A program made the position numbers and the translations under genes. From the NCBI GenBank assembly GCA_918807975.1, contig OU964932.1, positions 20,057,501 through 20,121,500 on the forward strand: a stretch of DNA of 64,000 bases, written 5' to 3'. Positions 24,804 to 36,400 of this stretch are shown piece by piece. The first letter of the stretch is position 1. Every line of letters starts with the position of its first letter. The notes beneath the pieces are model-generated. The model was not told where the DNA came from and did no database searches. It worked only from the letters and a program-made list of their open reading frames with translations. Source of the stretch: Aplidium turbinatum (Eukaryota; Chordata; Ascidiacea; Aplousobranchia; Polyclinidae).

Positions 24804-27800
24804 CAGCACTTGAAACCAGTGAAACGTTTTTGAAAAAGTAACATTGCACATGTTTTTTTTTATGTTTTCTTTATTTACCGTAGGTGAGTCTGTGACTCAC
24901 TGACAATCAATCGGATATCCGTTGTTACGGTTCAGTGATTTTTGGCTAAAAAAAACAATCACCTGTCTAGAACAGTTCCCAAAATGACGTAAGAGAGTCA
25001 ATTGTACACGCCAATAAAACAATCGCACTTTGGGCTGGGAAGATTTTATTGACTGCAATACCAGCAACAAAAGAAAAGCATATGTACAAAAAGGAATTAA
25101 TTACAATTGTGACCTACGAATTGAAGTCAGAGTGCTGAACGGAAATTTTTCTGCTTGGGACAAAACCGAATTTCTGATGTTTCCAAAAAACATAGATTTA
25201 TTATGAATCATAGTTATTCCCAAAGAAACTCTCAGGCTATACCTGGATGAAAAGTATATCTATCAGTATTACATCTTTGCTGTTCGAGGAGTAATTTGCT
25301 GACTGGCATTCTGAAATGAATCATACAATTGCGGAGTTCATATTATTAATAATTGGTTTTCAACCTGACGGCAAAAATACGATGCCTCGGAAAACAACTA
25401 CCTTAGATTGATGAACTGTGTCATCTCATGACACTAATAGCAAAAAACTGCTTACATCAAATAATTACAGTATGGATATGGTAGTTGGTATGATGATGGA
25501 AGAGCGGTTACATCAAGATTATTTTACTTCTATATCATAGTTTGGGAGAGAGTTTGCTATTTTGTACCACAGACAGGCAAGGCACAACAGCATCTGCTAT
25601 TTACACAACAACAAGATAACGAAGCATAATATCGAAGTGACAAACATCTTTCTTGCCAAGTGGACTTAAAAGCTAATATTTTGTCTCAAAAGTTCTTGTT
25701 TCTCCTTCTTAAATATTGTACTTTGTAGCCTTTAAAGAGTCAGTTGTATCTGACCGATGAAACGTAAGACAAAACAATATTTTAATGATGTGGCATGTTC
25801 ATGGATCTTATTTCCAGCGCCAAAACAGCATCAGCTAACAATGTGATCTGTTTTACTAGTCGCATAGATGCGATTTTATATTATGTCAAAAAATATTGCT
25901 GTGGTCACTTAGTTCTGCCCAACTGTCAGCCTATAAACGATGCTGACGCGATTTTAACTATTTCATGAGAGTGAGGTGTTGGAAGATCTTACGATTACAC
26001 GAAGGGGAGAATGAAGGGAGAAAGCGCATTAAAATATTTCTCTTGGTTTCCTTGCTGACAGTTGCTCGACGGAACCTGAGCTTTCACTCACATGAATTCT
26101 CTGAATACAATATAACTCAACGTTGAAACAATGGTGTTGGTAAAATTGCTTATGATTTAGACGTAAGAGCATGAAATTAGGGTCAGATATGTTGAGAATT
26201 TACAAAAACAAACAACAAGATGAATTTTGTGGAGAAAAGGATGGTTTTGAGGTATTTGTAAGACCGGAACTTGAACTTTGCAGCTAAGCCTTGCAGGGAA
26301 CTTTGATCACCTATTTTCGATAAGTCCTTGATCGGCAAAGTTACACTTTTTTTTTTTAATGAAGGGGTTGTGATGTACATGAACACTAAGTGAATCAATT
26401 TTCATTTGTAAAAATACAGCAGATAAATTAACACATCCAAGCGATACGGTATTGTGCAAAGAAACAAAAATATTTGTATTGTCTGAGTGGTTCCATGTGA
26501 TATTGAAATGATGTCGGACGCAAAAAAAAGCTTTGCGGGGTACAAATGAGAAGATATCTGGCCAAGCAACTCAAATTAAGGCAAAATGCGAAAACAAGGT
26601 CAATTTGACTGGCGCTGACTGAACACAGTCTATGAGTCTCGAACAGCAGCAACCAAAGATTTTGCAAATATTGACCGAAGGCAATGCAAATATACAAAAG
26701 TAAACTTGGGGGCTATCTGCTCAGACTGAACCATCGTCAAAATGGTAAACTAACCTTATTGAATTCTCATCAGTTGTCAAAAATTGTTGAAATAAAACTT
26801 TTAAGCATCAGATTTCTAGACAAACATGACAGAAAATTCAAAAGCGTGTTTTCAAAACAACTTCTCACACTGATAATATTCATAAATACTTTTTAACACA
26901 GGTCTACTAGGTCAGAAGTCGGATGGAATAATCGTGATAGCTGTACTGCATAATAAACAAAGAAACAGCAAGAACAAGCGAAGCTGATTCAACTCAAAAG
27001 ACTGTAATTGATCAGCACTTCAAGAGCTGTGCTCGCCATGTTGCCCAGATAACGCACCACGACGAACAGCACAGCAATTGTCTATCAATTTGTTTATTTT
27101 TTATTGTCATGTTAATTTTATATATATACGCTATGCAACTTTTCCGGACATGCAATTTTGGGATTTCTTTCACTTTTAAATTTCTCAAGGTGTTGCACCC
27201 GTGTCAAATCGTTGTATTCCGTGAATATTTTTGTCTCGAACATGCTTTAACGTGGTCTTTAATTTTGTCGCTTCTACCTACCCAAACTCCTGCTAAATTA
27301 TGGCAAGTAATATTTTTCGCTTTAATGATCGGAAATGAAACAGGAAACGTCAAGGACGGCTTTTAGTTTAGCGAAACCAAGTGGACGGAATAAATTGCTG
27401 ACAATACCGGTAACCTCAATGGTCTCTTCTTAGTCTTTAGAACTGCTAGAGGTTTTTATGTCATAGTAATTTCAAGCTTTTCAACAAATATGTAGTTACA
27501 GCACTTTCAATTATAGCGCAAACTGTCCTGTTGAAAAAAACAGTAATTTGCAGAACTACAGATAGACTTGTTCTTTCGAGGTTGCTTTTTATTACACACC
27601 CAGGTCATGATCTGTTGAACAATACATAGATATTGCAAAAGTGTGCGCGCTGGGTTTCAAATGTCGATCAACGAGATCCTTGAATTTTCAAAAGAAGACT
27701 TGTTTTCCTTGCAGTTGAACACAAATTGTTGATAGAAAACTGATAACAGATTCACAAGCCGTTTCCATGCAATGAAAACACAATTACCGAGACATGAACG

Positions 27801-28202
27801 TTATAAATCGTAGCAGGTAATGTCAACACTCGACTACTTTATGGAGAAAAAATGCTTTCATTGCTGCAAGACTATTGAGCTCACTTTTGCGTACCGCTTG
27901 CAACCCACTTTTGAGTTTATTTTTCATCATCGAAATGCCAAAGCGAAAAATCAAATACCAGTTGCAGCATACGTTATGTCAACCAGTGAACTAAAGTGAG
28001 ATGGTAAATTCTAGTAAACCGTAAAAACGAGAACGTGCAAGAACATTTTTTTTCGGTAGAAAGGTGTACGCCTGCAGAAAGAAATCGATTTTCTGGTAAA
28101 AAGATGGGAGTATACTCCACTACTGTGCTGATGTATGTATATATATTTTTAGGGGGGGCACATGTAACTTTAAGCTTTGAGGAAATGCCTCATCATCATG
28201 GC

Positions 28203-28340
28203 CAGGGGCTCTATCCACTTTTAGAATTCGGGGGGGGGGGGGGGTGATTTTTAGACAGTGGGCTAAAATCGTCTTAGTTATTCTAAACCACTCCAATAAG
28301 TGGGGGGGGGGGTGATCACCCCCTTTGGATACAGCCCATG
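28203..28340. mobile_element. Short hAT-type MITE with G tracts (138 bp)
   Basis: Flanked by the 8-bp repeat ATCATGGC (28195-28202 and 28341-28348). Imperfect TIRs: CAGGGGCTCTATCC on the left, CATGGGCTGTATCC as right reverse complement. Contains G runs of more than 10 bases near 28231 and 28303. Confidence 0.65.
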
Positions 28341-28406
28341 ATCATGGCGCAAAGTTTGTTCTCTTTGTAACATTATAACAAACCCAACCAACGCAGCTAT
28401 AACTGG

Positions 28407-28492
28407 CTTTATCAAGAAATAAAACAGGTAAAAACTACTTTTTATTTGCTGCTAATCCGGTAGTTTTTACCTGTCTGAACTCTTTGATAAAG
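28407..28492. repeat. Short hairpin
   Basis: CTTTATCAA...CAGGTAAAAACTAC is mirrored by GTAGTTTTTACCTG...TTGATAAAG, 86 bp overall. Confidence 0.55.
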
Positions 28493-28544
28493 TTAGTGTT
28501 GACTGACGAAGCGTTGGGAATACGCCTGGTTATCAATCTCAACA

Positions 28545-28632
28545 CCCAGAGAGCAAAATTTATCATTTTTACCATGATTCAACGTCTGCAGACGTTGAAT
28601 CAATGTATAAATAATAAGTTTTGCTCTCTGGG
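28545..28632. repeat. Palindromic ~90-bp MITE family, near-intact with possible ACA TSD
   Basis: CCCAGAGAGCAAAATTTATC...CAACGTCTGCAGACGTTG...AAGTTTTGCTCTCTGGG; flanked by ACA on both sides. Confidence 0.8.
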
Positions 28633-29139
28633 ACATCTTGCGGTGGTCTGCATGGACTGCAGTCACCAGAACAACGCGGAAAAATTGTAAAATCAAAAAA
28701 TTTAATTTTAAACACTGGAATCATGATATACTAGCCTAGTATGATTATAATCAGTGATATCCCATGTGCAAATAAATTATAAGGAAACAACGCCAAGAAT
28801 TCGAGCAATATAGACATAAATTTCATAAAAGACATAAAAGGAAATTTCAGAAAAATAAATTATAATTTGTCGGATCTAAAAATATGGAAAGACACAGCAG
28901 TCCACCGTACCCGCCTAGAATCCAACCATTGTTGCTTGTTCTTGCTATTTCTTTGATTGCACAATCAGGTGCCGTTGCGATGACTACCATGGTTGGAGGG
29001 AATATCGAACCCGAAAACCGAAAGTGTTCCTGTTAGTCTGTGATGTTGGCAGTGTGTTTGTTTAAAGGTTTGACCATATTTGTGGTAATACATTTTAGGA
29101 ACATTAATAGCAAAATAAATATACACGGTCGACTGGATT

Positions 29140-29200
29140 GGCAAAAAAAGAGGAAGGCCTTCGCTCAGCAGTGGGCTACCACAGGATGAATATGAGGATG
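29140..29200 (+). repeat. LINE 3'-tail fragment
   Basis: GAGGAAGGCCTTCGCTCAGC then AGTGGGCTACCACAGG resembles the 3' end of widespread invertebrate LINEs (...GGCCTTTGCCCAGCAGTGGGA...). No ORF. Confidence 0.4.
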
Positions 29201-29487
29201 AATAGCAAAATAATAGCATTGTCAATTAGCTTTTTCTTATAACCTTCAACGACGACAACATTTCAGCAGCAACCGAAAGTAACCAGGGTGAGTGGAACTA
29301 ATCAGTAAAAAAGTAGTTAATGACATTTTTAAAAAGCAATTCTCTGAATAAAACAAAAATAAAAAACGATAATGAAAAAATTGCATGTTTGCGATTTGAT
29401 TGATTGTAGAAATCTCATCATCAGACTGGAAAGGCCTCTTTGAAAGCGTGCTGGCAGTTTCACACACCGGTAGAGGCTTTGAACCAC

Positions 29488-29792
29488 GGGTCTGCTACTA
29501 TTCGGTGAGAGCCTTTTTCGGTGAGAGCCCTATTCGGTGATTTTTTTGAATTTTTTTTTGAAAATTATCGGGTACCGTAGCCTAATTAAAACCCCTAACC
29601 CCAAAACCCCATACCCCCTAACCTCAAACCCAAAACCCCAAACCCCCAAAAAAACCCAAAACCCCCAAAAACCCAAACCCCCAAAAACCCAAACCCCTAA
29701 CCCCTATAACGGCAATGATAATTAGGCTACGGCGCGCAATAATTTAAAAAAAAACTCACCGAATAGGGCTCTCACCGAATCGGGCCATTCCG
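29488..29792 (+). mobile_element. Short relative of the foldback-like family (305 bp)
   Basis: Flanked by the perfect 9-bp repeat TTGAACCAC (29479-29487 and 29793-29801). Starts GGGTCTGCTACTATTCGG and ends CCGAATCGGGCCATTCCG. Outer units read TCGGTGAGAGCC rather than TCGGCTAGTCC. An inner inverted pair (GTAGCCTAATTA) encloses a C-rich telomere-like run of about 100 bp (CCCCTAA, CCCCAAAA, CCCAAA). The short + frame across it is low-complexity and not a gene. Confidence 0.85.
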
Positions 29793-31027
29793 TTGAACCA
29801 CTGACACAGACCCGGTCATTGAAGTTGACAGAGTGAAGTTTCCGCTTGATGTTGTTAATTTAATGTTGTTTAAACGTATTCAATGTGACCAATCTTGTTC
29901 TTTGTGTGGTGATCATTAAAATCAGGTACAAAATGCGAAGACGTATCGGCAAGAAAGTGACATACATGGAGTAGCATACTACTACGTGTAATTATGCCGA
30001 AATACATAACTGCATAACGACTGTGGAACTTCACTGAAACAATACAGCAAATGTTCCAAAAACTTTCTGTGTTGTTTGAAAGTAAAAATATTATTTGCTG
30101 TAACGAAATCTAAGGTAAAATTTCCATGAGACATGACAGTGCACAAACAAAAAAATTTACAAATTGCCTCTTTAACTTAAAAGCTTTTGATCCCTTGTTT
30201 TAAACGAGATGAAAGAAGATTAGAAGAGATAATTTTAACTTGTAACAATCCAATAAGGAGAAAAGCTTTTACTGAAAGCACTTCAATGATTTCAATCACC
30301 ATTAGCCTTCAAACAACCATCACATTTTACTATGGTCACTATCCCTTAGTTTTGCATTCTTTCAAATCAAATCAACAACTGATACATTGAAAATATCAAT
30401 TATGTGAAGCCTACGACCCTAAAAAATAAACCACAAGATTTCCAAACTTGGAGTTAAATCTCAATGAAATACAAGAACTTGTTCTGATACAAAATAATGT
30501 GAAGTTTCTGCTTGAAGATTCTAACTTCTAGAGATATGTGGGGTTTAATTTGGTCCAAAATATGTTTATCCACACCTACAACTTCTTACAAACACACCAT
30601 GCACCCCTGGGCTGTTGTGGTGCACTCTGGCAGAAGGAAGCTGAGTGAGTACCATCACTCGCTTCCACTTATTGTCGACCCTTTGTCTGATAAAATCTAT
30701 ATTTGTATCTACCATAATTGTGTACCAGTTTTATAGCCTTCATTAAGTTCATAAAAATCATAAAAGAGATGAGATACTGTGACTGTGACGAAACAGATGA
30801 TATATACATTTTGTTGAGAAAGTGCAGCTTTTCGGAGAAGGAGTAAAACAAAAACCCATTGAAGTAGTGTATCATATAATTCGACTTAAATCCTCCCTCA
30901 AATTAGCACTAACATGGCTTGTTTGTTTCACTGGGAGGATTAGAGTCTTTTGCAGGAAAAATGCCATCAACGATGTTAGTTTTTAAAACAGACAACATAT
31001 TTCAATGGCCCACAGTACCACCAGAAA

Positions 31028-31122
31028 CCCAGCGAACAAAATCAGTCATTTTTATATTGGTTCAAACCCTGGGTTCAACGTCTGTAGAATCAATGCAAAA
31101 ATGACCGATTTTGCTCGCTGGG
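31028..31122. repeat. Palindromic ~90-bp MITE family with extra central bases
   Basis: CCCAGCGAACAAAATCAGTC...GGTTCAAACCCTGGGTTCAA...CCGATTTTGCTCGCTGGG. Confidence 0.7.
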
Positions 31123-31223
31123 ACACTTCGTGTTGGGACTCAAAGCAATTTGACAAAATAGGAAGAAAATAAGAAACTTAAAAATACATGCAATTGATTG
31201 AGTTTCGCTTTTAGCAGCATGTT

Positions 31224-31409
31224 GATCTGTTATAGCCTGATGCTGCGAGTTTGCTGTGGCAATAGTAAGTTGCGCTAGCTTTCGGAACACAGTTCCCTAG
31301 TCATGTGCTCAACCATTCATCATAGCACATGACTAGGAAACTGTGTTCCAAAAACTAGCGCAACTTACTATTGCCACAGCAAACTCGCAGCATCAGGCTA
31401 AGACAGATC
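31224..31409. repeat. Near-perfect 186-bp hairpin
   Basis: Arms 31224-31309 and 31324-31409 pair with only a few mismatches around a 14-base loop (GATCTGT...CATGTGCT / AGCACATG...ACAGATC). Probably a hairpin MITE; a transcript would fold into a long duplex. Confidence 0.75.
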
Positions 31410-31662
31410 GTTTAAATCTACTTTGTGAAGTTAAAAATACATTTTCGACAAGGTCAAGTGGAGTTAAAATGGCCTGGTATTACGATGAACGGTAGAAACA
31501 AAATGTCAACATCACTAATTACCGGCTTACATGACTGCCATTCAATACAAAGCAGGTGAACATCTTCGTGACTTTCAACTATTTGCAACAAATAAATCTG
31601 GAATATGACATTTACTACAACACCTGATTCAAAAAGCCAATGAAAAAGGAGAAACACATCCC

Positions 31663-31707
31663 TAACCAGCAAAAATCCGCCATTTTTACATTGGTTCAAC
31701 GTCTGCA
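31663..31707. repeat. Palindromic MITE family, left half
   Basis: AACCAGCAAAAATCCGCC...TACATTGGTTCAACGTCTGC; ends at the palindrome centre. Confidence 0.6.
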
Positions 31708-32051
31708 CAGTGCACACAAAACTTGATACGTACAATATAAAATTTTCTATGAACCAGTCGATTTCAAGTGAAAATATTATACTCAAGCGTAGAAGGAAGA
31801 AACGAGACCCCGTCAGAACTTCGATGTCATAAAATATAATAGCTATCATTTGCCGTGGTTTATAGAGAACCTAAGCTCGTAATATACCAACCACAAGCAG
31901 GAAAGAATAGCCATTCCATAGGAAACCATAGTAAGATGATGACGATCAGGGGCGTGGAAGAATAATAAAAGTGAAAAATAGATATCTTAAAATTCTTGTT
32001 TGATGAAAAATAAGTTGGTATGCCACGTGAAGAGAGAAAGGGAGAGAAGTA

Positions 32052-32147
32052 CCCAAGCAGCAAATCTACCGTTTTTACATTGATTCAACGCCTGCAGACG
32101 TTGAATCAATGTAGAATTAATTTGAGACGTAGAATTTACTGTCTGGG
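32052..32147. repeat. Palindromic ~90-bp MITE family, flanked by TA
   Basis: CCCAAGCAGCAAATCTACCG...CAACGCCTGCAGACGTTG...AATTTACTGTCTGGG; TA on both sides, with an extra ~12 bp in the right arm. Confidence 0.7.
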
Positions 32148-33168
32148 TAATTTACTTGCCGATTCGATACCACAAACTACACAATGAGACATAAAATTTT
32201 ACCACAATAATACGTATTCAAGTACTGAAGGGGCAAAAGACGCTTTATAACACTATCGCACCATCCAAGCAGAGTGGCTAGTTGCAAAAAAAAAAAAAAA
32301 ACGAAAATCAAGACATGTAGTCAGGTAACGTAAGGCTCTTTTTAAAAACAGTCAATTTTTCGTAGCATTTATCTAACGATGCAGATGATTGAAAACCAAT
32401 ACATTCTTCAAGAACGCAACAAATTGTACAAAAATGGTGGAATGTGAGTCATGACATCACAAAAACTGCGTGACGTCGCAGTAAGGTAAGTCAAGCGTAA
32501 AGGAATAAAAAATGCAAAATCGCAAACCAGTGAAAATTCTTTGTTCACCAGAGAAGCAGTCGGTCAACAACAATAATAGAAATCAAGTCTTGGTTCAAAG
32601 TCAATTACCTGAACCTTTCAAGCATACGCGCGTGGCGCACGTGCCAGGTAATGAGCCACAATGGGTGTATTGTTACACTCCAAATGCATTAACGAACATT
32701 TTTCTGATGACGTTGGTATGGTTTCTAATTTCGCGGCATCAGGCTGGTTAAAGTAGAAAGTCGAGGAAAGCGCTAATAAAAGCGTTTCTTTTGCCATTTC
32801 ATCGCATGAAATCAACGTACAATTCATTCGTGATTCCGCTTGAATGCAACGTGTTGATCTGTCACAGGAGACTCAGCTCGAAGTTTGAGTCATTCACTTA
32901 GTCTTAACAGATTAGCTTTGGGATTAAAAACATTCCCTTTTACCCCAAACAAACGATCCAGTCCATTTAAAGGTAGTTAGGATCTTCTGACATTGTTGTT
33001 ACTATCTGGTTCGTATTGTAATCCAAGCTAACAACATCCAAGTCAGCAAAGTCATTTGCTGGCCCGTAGTCCACTTATGATATTTAGCGTGATCCAAGTC
33101 AGCCGAGGCAGGGGGACACGCTACCAGATGAGGTATAAAACTATTTAGTGTGGTATCGGTGGTACACC

Positions 33169-33418
33169 TGCACAAATGCCTGCAGTTAGCATGCTTCCTT
33201 GATTACTTCTGCACTCCTTTTGTCACGTGTACTCCGCGAGGCAGTACTCTGTTTTATTCGTATCATTTCATTCTGGCAGGCTAGCGAACAACAGCTTCTT
33301 TTGTTCTAGTTCTAGTGTTGAGTTTAACAATCTTACGTTGTGTATTTTGTTGCAGAAATTGCGATTCGATCATTTTTCTTTTGTTAATACATTCAAGAAA
33401 AATAACCGTCTTTGTTCA
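33169..33418 (+). repeat. 5' LTR
   Basis: 250 bp, begins TGCACAAATG and ends TTTGTTCA. It matches 38297-38546 base for base as far as I can see. If priming uses the mRNA 5' end, R would begin near 33358, giving U3 of about 189 bp and R-U5 of about 61 bp. No canonical TATA box precedes that point. Confidence 0.95.
33358..33372 (+). promoter_or_regulatory. Self-primer segment in 5' LTR, probable transcript 5' end
   Basis: ATTGCGATTCGATCA here is the exact reverse complement of the 15 bases that directly follow the 5' LTR. By analogy with Tf1, where the first 11 nt of the mRNA fold back onto the PBS, this would be the start of R. The sequence match is direct; the transcript start is inferred. 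Confidence 0.7.
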
Positions 33419-33433
33419 TGATCGAATCGCAAT
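33419..33433 (+). promoter_or_regulatory. Primer-binding site complementary to own LTR
   Basis: TGATCGAATCGCAAT starts immediately after the LTR end with no spacer and pairs perfectly with 33358-33372. It does not begin with TGG, as sites for intact tRNA 3' ends (CCA) do. Complementarity stops at exactly 15 nt. Confidence 0.75.
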
Positions 33434-33464
33434 AGGATAAGGTTAATTTAAAGAAATTTGTGGA

Positions 33465-36400
33465 ATGGTGGTGATAACATGCGCCTTTCCCAACTGTAAT
33501 TTTGAAACAGCCGACGTGCCCGAAGCGGTTGCTTGTGTGGTGCTGCAAAGTCACACGTACAGTCATGCTGCTACGACGCGCAACGCTCCAGCGCCCGTAA
33601 ACCTTGGCCCGAAGCTAAATCGACCTACTGTAGATATTGGAGTTTCTCCAGAAGAATGGAGCGTGTTCACCAGAAGATGGAAGGCTTTTAAAGAAGGTTG
33701 CAGCATTCCTGATGAAGCAGCGTCAGTCCAGTTATTTCAATGTACCGGCCAAGCCCTAGGGGACAGCCTTCTCCAAGCTGACGCTGAGACAGTGAGCAAA
33801 CCTGTAGATGAACTTTTGCTTGCAATGCGACAACTGGCCGTTATACCTGTCGCCACAGGGGTGTTACGGTCAGAGTTTATGGCGATGCACCAAATGCGCG
33901 ACGAAAAATTTCGCGCTTTTGCAGCTCGTGCTCGAGGAAAAGCGGATATATGTGCGTTCACTACGAAATGTTCCTGCGGGCTGAAAGTTAGTTATACAGA
34001 TCACATGATCCGCGACACACTACTCAGTGGAATTTCGGACAGTGAGATTCGTCGCGAAATGATGGGAATGGACAAAGTATTGTCGATTCCCATCAACGAT
34101 ATCATCGCCCTTGTCGAGATTAAAGAAATGGCTCGCAATGCGGTACCATCTCATGACGTTTCGGCAGTGTCGACGTTCAAGCGCAAGAAAAGCCAAAGCC
34201 CTATTCCAAGAGACCGTGGACACATCCAGGCAGCACCTTCCTCTCCCAATTGGTCACAAAAAACTCACTGCCCTAAATGCAATAGATTATTCAATCGCTA
34301 CAGAGAAGGCCCCAGAGGTTGGAACACTACGCCTTATTCCCTTTGTCTCGAATGCTTTCGGTCATCTCGTCATAAAAACAAATGGGGCGCTCCTCCTAAA
34401 GATGCATCAGTCGGAGCACTCTGTGTAGCACCTACTGTACCTCAAATAGGCACATTTGCCTCAACACAAACTGACATCGCAGCCCGAGACCCAATGTTCT
34501 CAACAATTCGTGGTCCTCACCACACATTCCAAAAAGGGCATTGGACACCATCCCGCATGCGAGAACATCCCACAGTTCGGGTAGACATATCTATGGATGA
34601 CTCATGCCATCAAGGCAGGTACACTAGCGTGATAGCACAAGTAACAGCAATCGCAGATACTGGTGCCCAAATAAATGTATGGTCACTGAAGAACTTTGTG
34701 CAATCCGGCTTTGGACAAGAGACCCTTGTACCCGCACCAAACCTAATAGCTGCAAATCGCTCTACTATTTCCATTACAGGAGCATTTCGTGCCATCATTC
34801 GGGGTACAGCGCACGGCTGCAATGTTGAACGTCGGTGCATGATTTACATCAGTCCAGACGTTGACAAGTTATACTTATCTCATGACACACTATTGCATTT
34901 AGGTGCCCTATCCCCGAAGTTCCCAACTCTAGGGGAACATCAGATCAAGCAAGAAATGGCGCACAATCTTATCGAACCAGAAATCAACGTCGTCAGACTT
35001 GTCAACGGTGGATGCACAGTACCCAGCAAGCAACTGGAGTCGTGCACTTGCCCTCAACGTGGTGCAGTTCCAGCTCCCCCAACCAAGCTTCCGTTCCCAT
35101 GCACACCTGAAAACAATGACAAGATGGCAAACTGGCTACTCCAGAGGTACGCCGCATCCACTTTCAACACTTGCCCGCACCGCGCGCTACATTGTATGGC
35201 TGGTCCTCCCATAGAAATACATGTTGACCCCAACGCGAAACCAGTGGCCGTTCATACACCAGCGTCTATCCCCTTGCATTGGCAAGAAAAAGTACACGCT
35301 GATCTCCTCCGCGACGAGGCTCTGGGAATCCTTGAAAAAGTCCCCCACGGCGAACCCACCACATGGTGTCATCGCATGGTTATCACACGCAAAAATGATG
35401 GCTCACCACGCCGTACTGTCGACCTGTCCCCCTTAAACAAATTCTGCCAGAGAGAAACCTTCGCCTCCGAAGCTCCATTCCAGCTGTCCCGTCGTGTCCC
35501 CGGAAACACTTGGAAATCGGTGACTGACGCATGGAACGGCTATCACAGTGTTCCACTGCGTCCTTCTGATCGGCATCTCACAACTTTCATCACTCCCTTT
35601 GGAAGATGGCGCTACACTAGGGCACCGCAAGGATTCCTATCCTCTGGGGATGGCTACAATCGCCGTTTCAATACCATATTAACCGATTTTGTGCGCAAAG
35701 AACGCTGTGTCGACGACACAGTGTTCTATGATAGCCAACTGGAGGAACATTGGTGGCGAACCATAAAATTCCTCACTTTAGTGGGACGGGCGGGCATTGT
35801 CCTTAACCCTGACAAGTTTCAATTTGCCCAACGCACCGTAGATTTCGCTGGATTCCGTATCTCAGAAGCAATGGTCGAGCCCCTCCCTAAATACTTGCTC
35901 GCCATCCAAGAATTTCCAGTCCCGAATAATATCACAGACATACGCAGCTGGTTCGGATTAATCAACCAAGTAGGAAACTATGCTCAACTGCGTGACCTAA
36001 TGGCACCGTTCAAGCCGTTCCTTAGCCCAAAGCATAAGTTCGAATGGTCTCAGGAGCTGGATTCCGCATTTGCCGCCTCCAAATCGGCAATCGTTGATGC
36101 TATTCGCCATGGGGTAGAAATCTTTGACCCCTGCCGTCGAACATGTTTGCGCCCTGACTGGTCCAACAAAGGCATCGGATATTTCCTTCTCCAAAAACAC
36201 TGCGTATGTGCTTCCACTATACCGGACTGCTGCTCATCAGGTTGGAAAGTGACTCTTGCAGGATCCCGATTCCTCTCATCGGCCGAACGACGTTATGCTC
36301 CCATAGAAGGCGAAGCCCTAGCAGTTGCGTGGGGCCTAGAACAGACAAAGTATTTTACGCAAGGCTGTGATAATTTGGTTATTGTAACGGATCATAAGCC

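Larger units (their letters stand above)
19410..28190. other. Gene-poor stretch with scattered MITEs
   Basis: Apart from the hairpin at 20618, the SINE-like fragment at 21097 and MITEs at 23587 and 24714, I see no coding exon or element boundary. Frames are short and AT-rich. Confidence 0.45.
29805..33160. other. Gene-poor stretch left of the retrotransposon
   Basis: Four palindromic MITE copies or halves and the hairpin at 31224. A 79-codon frame at 32512-32751 has no family match and no clear splice partners. Confidence 0.4.

Noticed and set aside
29537-29725. Pro/Lys/Asn-rich + frame
   Set aside because: Translation of the C-rich telomere-like array inside a MITE.
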